This document shows, piece by piece, positions 8,319 to 15,478 of a DNA stretch of 64,000 nt; within the stretch, counting starts at the first letter, position 1; every line of letters starts with the position of its first letter. The notes below the pieces were generated by a model. That model was not told the origin of the DNA and did not search any database. It saw only the letters and a program-made list of their open reading frames with translations. Location: positions 124,001 to 188,000 of the forward strand of contig NZ_FXEG02000005.1 of assembly GCF_900176255.2 (NCBI RefSeq), written 5' to 3'. The translations under genes were made by a program, and so were the position numbers. The DNA is from Mycobacterium ahvazicum (lineage in GTDB: Bacteria; Actinomycetota; Actinomycetes; Mycobacteriales; Mycobacteriaceae).

Positions 8319-9137
8319 ATGCGTGACGTGGGTGATGCACTGCACATCGCGGTCTACGTCCTAGCCGGAGTTGCCGTGATCGAAGCCTGCGCACTTGGTG
8401 TGATGTTCAGGTTGCTGGTGCGTAGCCGGGAGGAAGCCGAGGAGTTAAGGCAACGTGCCGACGCCCGTAATTGGCTGATATCCGGTGGTCGCGAGGCCGT
8501 CAAGACGATGTGGAACACCGCCAACGTGATGCGCAAGGAGGGCTTTGGCGCGGCGGTACGCAGCAACATCGAAGACCTCGCCGACTGGGCCGAGGTCGAG
8601 CGGCCCGATCTCGCCCGGGTCACTCCCGACGGGCGGGTGGTGATTCTGTTCTCCGACATCGAGGAATCCACCGCTCTCAACGAGCGGATCGGCGACCGCG
8701 CCTGGGTCAAGCTGATCAGCTCGCACGACAAGCTCGTCTCCGGGTTGGTGAAGCGCCACTGCGGTCATGTGGTCAAGAGCCAGGGCGACGGCTTCATGAT
8801 CGCCTTCGCCCGCGCCGAACAGGCGGTGCGTTGTGGCATCGAACTTCAACAAGAGCTGCGCCGGGACGCAAAACGCAAGCGGCACCAGGAGATTCGCGTG
8901 CGAATCGGTATTCACATGGGCCGCTCGGTGCGCCGCGGCGACGACCTGTTCGGACGCAACGTCGCGATGTCGGCACGGGTCGCGGCGCAAGCCGTCGGGG
9001 GCGAGATCCTGGTGAGCCAGTCGGTGCGAGACGCGCTGCGCGACTGTGACGACATCTGCTTCGACGAGGGCCGCGACGTCGAGCTGAAGGGATTTTCGGG
9101 CAGTTACCGATTGTTCGCCGTGGAGCCCTCACCCTGA
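8319..9137 (+). CDS. Membrane-anchored class III nucleotide cyclase (Rv1119c/Rv1120c-like)
   Basis: Predicted 272-residue protein: one membrane helix (about residues 9-34), a linker, then a class III cyclase domain from about 105. Metal-binding Asp113 (FSDIEEST) and Asp157 (SQGDGF), purine-site Lys153 and Asp209, and Arg220 are present. At the position of the usual transition-state Asn there is Ala216 in FGRNVAMSAR, with an Asn two residues earlier, so activity may be altered. M. tuberculosis has only fragments (Rv1119c, Rv1120c) at this place; here the gene is intact. The start may be ATG 8319, where AAGG directly abuts, or GTG 8328, which has better spacing. Confidence 0.8.
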   Translation: MRDVGDALHIAVYVLAGVAVIEACALGVMFRLLVRSREEAEELRQRADARNWLISGGREAVKTMWNTANVMRKEGFGAAVRSNIEDLADWAEVERPDLARVTPDGRVVILFSDIEESTALNERIGDRAWVKLISSHDKLVSGLVKRHCGHVVKSQGDGFMIAFARAEQAVRCGIELQQELRRDAKRKRHQEIRVRIGIHMGRSVRRGDDLFGRNVAMSARVAAQAVGGEILVSQSVRDALRDCDDICFDEGRDVELKGFSGSYRLFAVEPSP

Positions 9138-9289
9138 GTATCGGACTCGGCCAGCCGCTGATGCAGCCGGGAGCGAATCTCGTCGGGGGTGTAGGCGCGG
9201 CGTTTGCGTTGATCGCGCACCACCAGCGCACCCCCGGCAACGACACCGGCGACGCCGGCCAGGCCGATCCACTTCCAAATGCTGCGCAT
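9104..9289 (-). CDS. Small single-pass membrane protein
   Basis: Predicted 61-residue protein: MRSIWKW, a hydrophobic helix of about 16 residues (LAGVAGVVAGGALVV), then a basic RDQRKRR stop-transfer segment and a polar tail with PDEIRSRLHQRLAE. The 3' end overlaps the convergent cyclase gene by 34 bases. The membrane-topology pattern and codon use look coding, but no family is recognised and the function is unknown. Confidence 0.55.
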   Translation of the reverse strand: MRSIWKWIGLAGVAGVVAGGALVVRDQRKRRAYTPDEIRSRLHQRLAESDTQGEGSTANNR

Positions 9290-9310
9290 ACTTGACACGC
9301 TATTACCGCT

Positions 9311-9420
9311 ATGGACACCCTTCGCGACAAGGTCGCCGTCGTCACCGCAGCGGCGACCCGGGATATCCCGCGGCAGCCACGGCGCGCAAGCTCGCGCGTG
9401 AAGCATTTCCGAAGAAGTAA
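9311..9420 (+). pseudogene. Remnant of a short-chain dehydrogenase gene
   Basis: From ATG 9311 the frame reads MDTLRDKVAVVTAAATR, which looks like the first beta strand and glycine motif region of an SDR. After a frame change it continues as AAATARKLAREAF and stops at 9420, resembling the following helix of an SDR. Only about 110 bases remain and the GxxxGxG motif is lost. It is best read as a decayed fragment; a chance match is possible. Confidence 0.35.
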
Positions 9421-9449
9421 GCGAAACCCCAAGCGATGAGCGGACTTAC

Positions 9450-10130
9450 ATGCTGACGCTGCAGCAAGCGCTGAACGAGACCCGGACCGGCGACCTCTGG
9501 TTGTTCCGCGGCGGTTCGAGACCCGATCGTGCCATTCAGACCCTGACGAACAGTCCGGTGAACCACGTCGGCATGACCGTGGCCATCGACGACCTGCCGC
9601 CGCTGATCTGGCATGCCGAACTGGGTGACAAGCTCGTCGACCTGTGGACCGCGACGAACCACCGCGGTGTGCAGCTCAACGATCTGCACCAGGCCGTCCT
9701 GCAGTGGAGTGAGCGCTACCACCAACGGTGCTGGCTGCGCCAGCTGACGCCGCACCCCACCCGCGAACAAGAGGACAAGCTGCTGCGCGTGATCGCGCGG
9801 ATGGACGGCACCGCGTTTCCGACCACCGCGCGCCTGACCGGCCGGTGGTTTCGGGGCCGGCTACCGACCGCCTACGACTGGATGAAGGGGATCCCCTTCG
9901 TAGACAAAAAGGTTCAGGAGTCGACGCAGCGACGCAAGGAACGTCAGCGCATGGGCCTGGAAACGGCGTACTGCGCCGAGACGGTGGCGATCACGTACGA
10001 GGAGATGGGATTGCTCAACACCCAGAAGTACTCGAATTACTTTGACCCGGGCTCGTTCTGGAGTGGCGACACACTGCCGCTGGCGCCGGGATTCGCGCTG
10101 GGCGAAGAAATCGAAGTGGCTCTCGGCTAG
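9450..10130 (+). CDS. Permuted papain-like (YiiX/C92-type) hydrolase
   Basis: Predicted 226-residue protein. The N-terminus has TGDLWLFRGG and NSPVNHVGMTVA with a likely catalytic His39; the candidate nucleophile Cys175 comes much later in ETAYCAETVA. His before Cys is the circularly permuted order of the YaeF/YiiX branch of the NlpC/P60 superfamily, whose members are amidases or lipid/thioester hydrolases. There is no signal peptide, so it is probably cytoplasmic or peripheral. It stands alone on the plus strand, followed by a 358-base gene-poor stretch with a strong hairpin. Substrate unknown. Confidence 0.6.
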   Translation: MLTLQQALNETRTGDLWLFRGGSRPDRAIQTLTNSPVNHVGMTVAIDDLPPLIWHAELGDKLVDLWTATNHRGVQLNDLHQAVLQWSERYHQRCWLRQLTPHPTREQEDKLLRVIARMDGTAFPTTARLTGRWFRGRLPTAYDWMKGIPFVDKKVQESTQRRKERQRMGLETAYCAETVAITYEEMGLLNTQKYSNYFDPGSFWSGDTLPLAPGFALGEEIEVALG

Positions 10131-10261
10131 CCGACCGCCATCTCCCCCATCTCCGACCAGCCTGCCGTCTGACTGATGGGCGTGGGCTTCCGGGCCCGCG
10201 GCAACTCACCTGCTTGGAGTGCTCGCTGTCGACGTGGCCGCCGCCACTCTCCGCCGCAATA

Positions 10262-10307
10262 GCAAAGTCCGCCTAGATGTCTTAATCGACTTCTAGGCGG
10301 ACTTTGC
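10262..10307. repeat. 46-bp near-perfect hairpin (16-bp perfect arms)
   Basis: Arms at 10262-10277 (GCAAAGTCCGCCTAGA) and 10292-10307 are perfect inverted copies. After one T-T mismatch, three more pairs (GTC/GAC) form inside, leaving a 6-base TTAATC loop. There is no U-tract on either side. It is 131 bases after the permuted-papain gene. It could be a terminator of that gene, an element end, or a structured RNA. The rest of 10131-10488 is lower in GC and shows no convincing gene. Confidence 0.6.
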
Positions 10308-10488
10308 ATTGATATGCGCTAATCGCATTTACTCCGACCCCGAGCCAGATGTGACGCAGCCCACAGCGATGGGATGTTATCGATTACTTCACTGATGGCC
10401 CGCTTATGCCATGCGCCTAATGCGATCAGCGAGATCCACGTTCGCAAGCTGATTCTGCAAATAGATAACGCACGCACGATGCAATCCT

Positions 10489-11109
10489 TTATCGACTTGG
10501 AATTCCGGGATCGCCGGGAGGAGGCAATTCCGGAGCCGGCGGAGGCGGCATATCGGGCGCAACAGCGCCAACCAATACGGGCGGCGCGCCGGGCGGCGCA
10601 GGCGGCGCGTCCGGCGGAGGCGGCGCGTCCGGCGGTCCAGGCGGCAGACCGGGCAGCCCCACGGGAGCGCCGTCACCGTCCGCAGGCATCGGCAGGAACA
10701 TGTGATGGGTGAATCCGGGCTGGTAAGCGCCGGCCCCACCAACGTGCACCCCGCCCCGCTCGCCGCTGGACACCGGCGTGCCGTCCGGCAGGGTCACAGC
10801 CGTGTGGCCACCGTTCCAGCCGACGACCAACGCGTTGGGCGCCGTTCCATATTGAAAACCCCGTGCCAATAGCGCGGCTTCTTCATTTCCAGTGTTAAAT
10901 CGGTTTCCGTAAACCGGTCTGTCGGTTGCGGCATTGACAACCCACGAGACCAGCCCCGAACAATCGGTACCCGCAGGAGAATCTCCACCCACAATATAGG
11001 GCGTCCCTGATACCTGATTGATCAGCGACATCAACGATGCAAGAACAATCATGCGGAGGGACACTAGCAACAAGCTAGTTAGCAAGCCAAAATTTGTGGC
11101 GCGCGTCAC
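10489..11109 (-). CDS. Secreted NlpC/P60-like peptidase with proline-rich tail
   Basis: Predicted 206-residue exported protein. An N-terminal hydrophobic segment (about 8-30) is followed by a catalytic-type core: Cys50 in TDCSGLVSW and His102 in GGHTAV, as in NlpC/P60 cell-wall endopeptidases. The last 65 residues are a low-complexity Pro/Gly/Ala tail (repeats of PPDAPPAPPG type). The gene and its 5' flank are clearly less GC-rich than the neighbours, which suggests acquisition from outside, possibly a phage lysin-type origin. Starts at residues 20 or 27 are also possible. It probably cuts or binds peptidoglycan; not proven. Confidence 0.6.
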   Translation of the reverse strand: MTRATNFGLLTSLLLVSLRMIVLASLMSLINQVSGTPYIVGGDSPAGTDCSGLVSWVVNAATDRPVYGNRFNTGNEEAALLARGFQYGTAPNALVVGWNGGHTAVTLPDGTPVSSGERGGVHVGGAGAYQPGFTHHMFLPMPADGDGAPVGLPGLPPGPPDAPPPPDAPPAPPGAPPVLVGAVAPDMPPPPAPELPPPGDPGIPSR

Positions 11110-11183
11110 GTGTCAATTAAATAATGGCCTACACCGCATCTACAGCAAATAAGTCACGAGAATGCATATTTCGCGAAACATGT

Positions 11184-11333
11184 TTACTCGCGGTCCCGGC
11201 CCTTTTCGCTTTCATCGACGCGCTGCAGCCGCTTTTGCTCACGCCCGGCCAGCCCACTTTGCCGCTCGTCCAGAGTCGAGGCCCGGCGCTCCAGCTCGTC
11301 GGGTGTCTCGGTGCCGCCATCGCGGAGCGCAGC
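11184..11333 (-). pseudogene. Start-less Glu/Arg coiled-coil frame directly after the nitroreductase stop
   Basis: Immediately after the stop codon of the deazaflavin nitroreductase, in the same frame, 49 codons read as an Arg/Glu-rich helix (TPDELERRASTLDERQ, then GREQKRLQRVDE) and end in TAA at 11184. The stretch has strong third-position GC but no ATG, GTG or TTG. It resembles the coiled-coil gene at 12895-13440 in composition. It may be a decayed gene tail, or a readthrough extension of the nitroreductase. Confidence 0.35.
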
Positions 11334-11852
11334 TCACCCTAGCGCTGCCGCCTCGACGGGCTTGAGGCGGAAGACCGGAATCCGTCGCCCGAGAGCGGCG
11401 GCCTTGATGCGGTAATCGGCGTAGTTGACGCAGACATGCTCGGCAAGCGCATACAGGCGCTCGTAGTCGTCGGGATCGGTGACCTCCACCGCGACGAAGT
11501 CCTGGTCGCCGAACCGGCATCCGGGATGCGCCTTCAGGTTGTAAAACCACGCCGGATTCCGTGGTTCCCCCAGATACGAGGCGACCACGATCGCGTCAGA
11601 CCCGTCGTGAAAGTACGCGAGTTGGTGCTCACGCGGCTGACCCGACTTGGCGCCCGTGCTGATCAACGGCGCTGCGGAGATCCCGCCCAGGATGGCCGGG
11701 TAACGGCCACGGGTTGCGCGATACAGCCACGGGTCGATGTGCCAGAACAGATGTCGCGCCATGAAGCCACCGGCTCGCGAGCGCCCGAAGCGTTCCAACA
11801 CTCGATACCAGCGGTCGTACTCCACACTCGGGTCGACATAGCGCAGCGCCAT
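11334..11852 (-). CDS. Deazaflavin (F420)-dependent nitroreductase family protein
   Basis: Predicted 172-residue protein of the Ddn/FDOR (DUF385) family, split beta-barrel enzymes that use reduced F420 to reduce quinones or nitro compounds. Family blocks seen are LISTGAKSGQPREHQLAYFHDG, VASYLGEPRNPAWFYNLKAHP and a C-terminal YADYRIKAA. Unlike many relatives it has no obvious signal or anchor. It lies 13 bases after the VOC gene at 11866 and is probably co-transcribed with it. The frame continues beyond the stop as a Glu/Arg-rich stretch. Confidence 0.8.
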   Translation of the reverse strand: MALRYVDPSVEYDRWYRVLERFGRSRAGGFMARHLFWHIDPWLYRATRGRYPAILGGISAAPLISTGAKSGQPREHQLAYFHDGSDAIVVASYLGEPRNPAWFYNLKAHPGCRFGDQDFVAVEVTDPDDYERLYALAEHVCVNYADYRIKAAALGRRIPVFRLKPVEAAALG

Positions 11853-11865
11853 GGGGCGACTCTAC

Positions 11866-12420
11866 TCATCGGCCCGGCAGCGTTCGTCTCGCCTGCCACA
11901 ACACTGCGGGCACCGTTCTCGCCAGATCCGCCCGGCTCTTGGCGAAGCAACGAATCGCGCGATAGAACGACCAAACTTGGCCAGGCGTAGGGACTTTCGG
12001 CAGCCAGGCCAGTTCCCAATGGATACCGTTGATCGGATCGTCGAAGAACACCGCGTAGTAGCCCGGCCAGTACTGCGGGTATTCCTTGGGTTCGTCGGTG
12101 ACGTGCACATCGCGCGTGCGCAAGAAGTCACGGTGAAAACGGTCGACCTCTTTCCTGCTGCGGGCCCACAACGCAATGTGGTTGATACCGACCGCTTGCT
12201 CGCCGTGCGTCAGCTTTGCGCCGGTACGGGCCGGCTGGATACCAATGTAGCTGTGCGGGTTGGTATTACGCGTCATGTAGTAGGTCGACTGGTACTCCAT
12301 GTTCAGCGTCGAGAAGCTGCTGTAGCCAAGCCAGCCGAACAATGCGTCGTAGAACGCGATCGAGTCGTCATAGTCCAGTACCGCGAACTCGACATGATGG
12401 ACCCCTCGCCACCGCATCAT
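11866..12420 (-). CDS. VOC-superfamily glyoxalase/dioxygenase-like protein
   Basis: Predicted 184-residue protein with the VOC fold: GVHHVEFAVLDYDDSIAFYDALF at the start, GINHIALWARSRKEVDRFH in the middle (second metal-site His) and a C-terminal FDDPINGIHWELAW carrying the metal Glu. The His, His and Glu ligands suggest a metal-binding enzyme or resistance protein. A second ATG three bases later is an equivalent start. It precedes the F420 nitroreductase by 13 bases. Substrate not deducible. Confidence 0.72.
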   Translation of the reverse strand: MMRWRGVHHVEFAVLDYDDSIAFYDALFGWLGYSSFSTLNMEYQSTYYMTRNTNPHSYIGIQPARTGAKLTHGEQAVGINHIALWARSRKEVDRFHRDFLRTRDVHVTDEPKEYPQYWPGYYAVFFDDPINGIHWELAWLPKVPTPGQVWSFYRAIRCFAKSRADLARTVPAVLWQARRTLPGR

Positions 12421-12438
12421 GGCTCCCCAACAAATCCG

Positions 12439-12801
12439 CTAGACCGGCGTCCATATTCCGTTGTTGAAGAAGCCCCACACACCGGTGGTCGGGTTCCACA
12501 TCAGGTGGGCCTGAGGCGCCCACGCCGGTGGCGGCGGAGCGGGCGGCGCCCACGGCGGCGGGGGACCCCAGGGTCCCCAACCGGCCGGCGCCGGACCTTG
12601 CCAATCGTGGCACTGATTCCAGTCCCAGTGATAGTTGGTGCCCCAGGCCGGATCCCATTGTTGACCAGGGCACCAGTGGTTGCTGGGCGCGGGCGCGGGG
12701 GCCGCTTGGGCGCCGCCGTCCGCCAATCCGAAAGCCGACAAGGTCAGAGCGCCACCCGCCAGCAGCCGAATCCACGGTCTCGCATGCTTGTCCGTCGACA
12801 T
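12439..12801 (-). CDS. Small secreted Trp/Pro-rich protein
   Basis: Predicted 120-residue exported protein. A signal peptide (residues 1-33, basic start, hydrophobic core LLAGGALTLSAFGL, AQA-type cleavage) is followed by a Trp- and Pro-rich body with two Cys (NHWCPGQQW and WNQCHDW) that could form a disulfide, then a run of PPPPWAPP-like repeats and a C-terminal MWNPTTGVWGFFNNGIWTPV-type end. Similar small secreted W/P-rich proteins of unknown role are common in mycobacteria. It sits just upstream of the VOC-nitroreductase pair. Confidence 0.65.
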   Translation of the reverse strand: MSTDKHARPWIRLLAGGALTLSAFGLADGGAQAAPAPAPSNHWCPGQQWDPAWGTNYHWDWNQCHDWQGPAPAGWGPWGPPPPWAPPAPPPPAWAPQAHLMWNPTTGVWGFFNNGIWTPV

Positions 12802-12894
12802 CTCCTAAGGATGGTCGGCCCGCGGCCGCACCGCTAGTGTTCGCCCCCATTCCACGGGACTAGCCGATCGGCGTGGGTACCGACAGCGCACTCT

Positions 12895-13440
12895 TCACTC
12901 GTCGGATTCGACCCGAGCTTCGGCGGACCGCTGGAGTTCTCTTTCCACCGCCAACTTCGCCAGCTCGCGCTCGCTGGCGGCCCGCTCGCGCTCCACTTCG
13001 GCTTCCTCGCGCAGCGCGGCGGCACGCTGGCGTTCAGCCATTTGCTCCGCCCTTTTCGTGTGGTTGCGAACACCGCGAACACCGCCCTCTTGGGACAGTT
13101 CGCGAAGGCCCGCGGAGACCTCTCGTTCGTCTGCAAGACGCTCTCGTTCATCCGCGAGCGCCTCACGCTCGTTTGCGATCCGTTCGCGCTCATCGGCCAC
13201 CGCCTGCCGACGATCAGCCACGCGATCACGTGCCTCCAAAAAGGCCGCCAAGCGTTCCACACCCTCAGTCAGTTTCTCTCTGCTCAGGGCCAGCAGCTCT
13301 CGGGTCTGCGCCACCTGCTCGCGCTCAAACGCCAGGTGTTCGCGTTCCGCGGCAATGCCCTCACGCTCAAAGGCAATTCGTTCTCGCTCGGATGCGACAT
13401 TCTCGCGTTCAGCGGCCGTGCGAATGGCGGGCTCGACCAT
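12895..13440 (-). CDS. Arg/Glu-rich coiled-coil protein
   Basis: Predicted 181-residue, almost wholly helical protein built of degenerate 7-8 residue repeats of the type ERERIAFERE, AAEREHLAFERE, ADERERIANERE and similar, with no membrane segment or catalytic domain. This predicts a long coiled coil or single alpha helix. The ATG at 13440 has GAGGAGGG upstream, which decides against longer in-frame starts. The repetition is also visible in the DNA as CG(C/T)TC-rich short repeats. It is divergent from arr. Function unknown; structural or scaffolding roles are only a guess. Confidence 0.65.
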   Translation of the reverse strand: MVEPAIRTAAERENVASERERIAFEREGIAAEREHLAFEREQVAQTRELLALSREKLTEGVERLAAFLEARDRVADRRQAVADERERIANEREALADERERLADEREVSAGLRELSQEGGVRGVRNHTKRAEQMAERQRAAALREEAEVERERAASERELAKLAVERELQRSAEARVESDE

Positions 13441-13573
13441 CTCGGCCCTCCTCTTCTGGAAGCAGTGACGTCTGAACTGGGTACCTTCAACAGGTAGCCG
13501 CTCAACGCGCACCGCTCTAGAGTCGATGGGCCTCAAAAGGGCTCACCTTCGTTAGATCCCTTAGCCTGAGGCG

Positions 13574-13984
13574 ATGGATGCGGTGCTGGACTCAGGCCCG
13601 TTTTATCACGGAACAAAGGCTGAACTCAGGGTTGGAGACCTGCTCACCGCGGGCTTTCGTTCCAACTACCGGCCGGAAATCATCATGAACCACGTCTATT
13701 TCACCGCCCTGCGCGACGGTGCCGGGCTGGCAGCCGAGCTCGCGGCCGGCGACGGCACGCCGCGGGTGTATCTCGTCGAACCGACCGGTGAGTTCGAGAA
13801 CGATCCGAACGTCACCGACAAAAAGTTCCCCGGCAATCCAACCCGCTCCTATCGCACCCGCGAACCGCTTCGGGTTATCGCAGTAGTCGACGATTGGACA
13901 CGGCTGTCTCCCGAAGCACTGCAGGCATGGCACGACCGATTGGCCGCGATCCGGGCGGACGAGCGCGGCGAGATCATCAATTGA
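13574..13984 (+). CDS. arr: Rifampin ADP-ribosyltransferase (Arr family)
   Basis: Predicted 136-residue enzyme that uses NAD+ to ADP-ribosylate rifamycins at the ansa-chain hydroxyl, inactivating them. The family signature is nearly complete: FYHGTKAELRVGDLL near residue 10, NHVYFTALRDGAGLAAELA near 36, RVYLVEPTGEFENDPNVTDKKFPGNPTRSYRTREPLRV at 58-95. Length is close to the 142 residues of M. smegmatis Arr. It stands alone in an accessory stretch, divergent from the coiled-coil gene and convergent with a VOC gene. M. tuberculosis lacks arr, so the gene points to a non-tuberculous species with possible intrinsic rifamycin tolerance. Confidence 0.92.
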   Translation: MDAVLDSGPFYHGTKAELRVGDLLTAGFRSNYRPEIIMNHVYFTALRDGAGLAAELAAGDGTPRVYLVEPTGEFENDPNVTDKKFPGNPTRSYRTREPLRVIAVVDDWTRLSPEALQAWHDRLAAIRADERGEIIN

Positions 13985-14022
13985 GATGGTGAAGCGGAAC
14001 ACCACCACGTCTGCGGTCGGCG

Positions 14023-14421
14023 TCACACCCCGAACTTGGCGCGTGCCGCGTCAGTCACCGGGGTGAACAGGTTCACGAGATTGCCGTCGGGGTCCCTGAA
14101 CAACAGCGCGCGGTTTCCCCATGGCATCGTCGTCGGCTCGGTGACCACGTCGGAGAGCTGCTCGCGAAGTCGCTCGTATTCGGCGTCGACGTCGTCCACG
14201 ATGAACTCGACGATTGCGCTTCGGTTGGCCGCCGGCTCAGCAGATCCCTGCCCAAACAGGGGAACGGTCTTGTCGCTGCCAATGGCCAGCGCCGCGACGG
14301 GTGTCGGAATCTCCGCGAAGAGTTCGTTACCCCAGACGGCGGTGACGCCGGTGACCACCTCGTAGAAGGCGACCAGCCGTTTGACATCGGCAGTGATGAC
14401 GCGGATCGAAACCAGTCTCAT
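14023..14421 (-). CDS. VOC-superfamily (glyoxalase/bleomycin-resistance-like) protein
   Basis: Predicted 132-residue single VOC domain: MRLVSIRVITADVKRLVAFYE at the start, VEFIVDDVDAEYERL in the centre and the strongly conserved LLFRDPDGNLVNLFTP near residue 110 with the metal-ligand-type residues. The ATG at 14421 has GGAGAGG upstream. It is convergent with arr (38 bases apart). Its stop-distal flank at 14520 carries a copy of the ychF 3' end. Substrate unknown. Confidence 0.78.
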   Translation of the reverse strand: MRLVSIRVITADVKRLVAFYEVVTGVTAVWGNELFAEIPTPVAALAIGSDKTVPLFGQGSAEPAANRSAIVEFIVDDVDAEYERLREQLSDVVTEPTTMPWGNRALLFRDPDGNLVNLFTPVTDAARAKFGV

Positions 14422-14519
14422 CGGGACCTCTCCTCGGGGGCGCACTGAATAGTCGGCGGATGGGCTCGGCGAGCCGATGCTAGGTGCGCCCCCCGACAAG
14501 TCTTGGAACCGGAACTCGG

Positions 14520-14544
14520 CTAGACGTTGAACCGGAATTCGACC
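14520..14544. repeat. Displaced copy of the ychF 3' end (25-bp direct repeat, copy 1)
   Basis: These 25 bases are identical to 15979-16003, the last codons of ychF including its stop. Read on the minus strand the copy encodes VEFRFNV and a stop, the C-terminus of YchF, but there is no ychF gene in front of it. Together the two copies flank 1.46 kb containing only the MerR and SnoaL genes, the pattern left when a segment inserts at the 3' end of a gene. Confidence 0.75.
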
Positions 14545-14600
14545 GAATGCCGCTGCCGAACAACGTCACAACGTTGCGACGAGGCTCTCAGCGGGAGAGT

Positions 14601-15425
14601 TCATGCTCTGGGCGAGAGGACATCGGTGATGGGCCACGCGACTTCGGTTCTCCATTTGGTCTGGTCCGGCGTGTGCGAATGATCGCAGTGGTAATACTCC
14701 CGGATGCGCGGTCCGACGGCGAGGCCCTGGCCGGCTATGTAGCTGCCAAGCTCGGCGTAGGCGAGGTCGATGTCGGCGATTGCACCGTGATGAACCGTCA
14801 CGGCAACCTCAGCGGCGGGCACGACGATGGGTTCGACGAGCCCCAGTCGTCGCGGTGCGGCGACGGGGACAAACACGGTCGCCTGGCCTGGTTCATGTCG
14901 AAACAGGCTCTCGTCGTACATCCCGCCGGCAGGCCCGGTTTGATCGAACCGACCAGTCCGCACAGCCCGGCGAACATCGGATAGGGCTGCGCGCCACCAC
15001 TTTTCGATGTCGATGGGATCGACAACGGCGGTGATGGCGATCGCCGGGATAGTCGACTCGGTGCGCCGGTACACCGGCAGCGGACTCGCCGCGTTGTTCA
15101 GCAGAGCACGAAGCGAAGTGACCGCGGCCTTCGTCTGTGCCAGCTCGGCTTCGAGACGATCGATATGGGTTGCGATCAAGGATTCGCGTTCGCCGGCGTC
15201 CTGAGCGACCAGAACGTCTCGGACGTCGGCGACCGGCATCCGTAAGTCCCGTAGTCGTCGGATCAGTTGAGCGGTCGGCAGTTGATCAAGGGAGTAGTAG
15301 CGGTAGCCGGTCTCGCTATCGACGTGTACCGGCTCGAGTAGTCCGACGTGGTGGTAATGGTGCAGCGTCTTGACACTGAGATGGGTCATCGTCGCGAACT
15401 GCCCAACGGAAATCGTGGTACTCAT
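14601..15425 (-). CDS. MerR-family regulator with effector-binding (GyrI-like) domain
   Basis: Predicted 274-residue transcription factor. A MerR winged helix-turn-helix occupies residues 1-75 (GQFATMTHLSVKTLHHYHHVGLL, TGYRYYSLDQL), a dimerisation helix follows at 80-125, and a C-terminal BmrR/GyrI-like ligand-binding domain fills 135-274. Such regulators sense small amphipathic or cationic molecules and activate a promoter with a long spacer. It lies 53 bases after the SnoaL gene, and a perfect MerR-type operator precedes that gene, so the pair is probably an autoregulated operon. The pair is enclosed by ychF-end repeats. Confidence 0.8.
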   Translation of the reverse strand: MSTTISVGQFATMTHLSVKTLHHYHHVGLLEPVHVDSETGYRYYSLDQLPTAQLIRRLRDLRMPVADVRDVLVAQDAGERESLIATHIDRLEAELAQTKAAVTSLRALLNNAASPLPVYRRTESTIPAIAITAVVDPIDIEKWWRAALSDVRRAVRTGRFDQTGPAGGMYDESLFRHEPGQATVFVPVAAPRRLGLVEPIVVPAAEVAVTVHHGAIADIDLAYAELGSYIAGQGLAVGPRIREYYHCDHSHTPDQTKWRTEVAWPITDVLSPRA

Positions 15426-15478
15426 TGCGGCTCCGGGTCAGGGGCCGCTCCCCGGCAGGAAGCGGCCCCCTGGTCAGG

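Noticed and set aside
11124..11342. 72-codon plus-strand gene in the gap after the NlpC/P60 gene
   Set aside because: No ribosome site and no domain; it lies opposite a more coding-like minus-strand frame.
12895..13440. CRISPR-like or minisatellite array in the repetitive region
   Set aside because: Repeats are short, degenerate and in phase with codons for a coiled coil, with no spacers.
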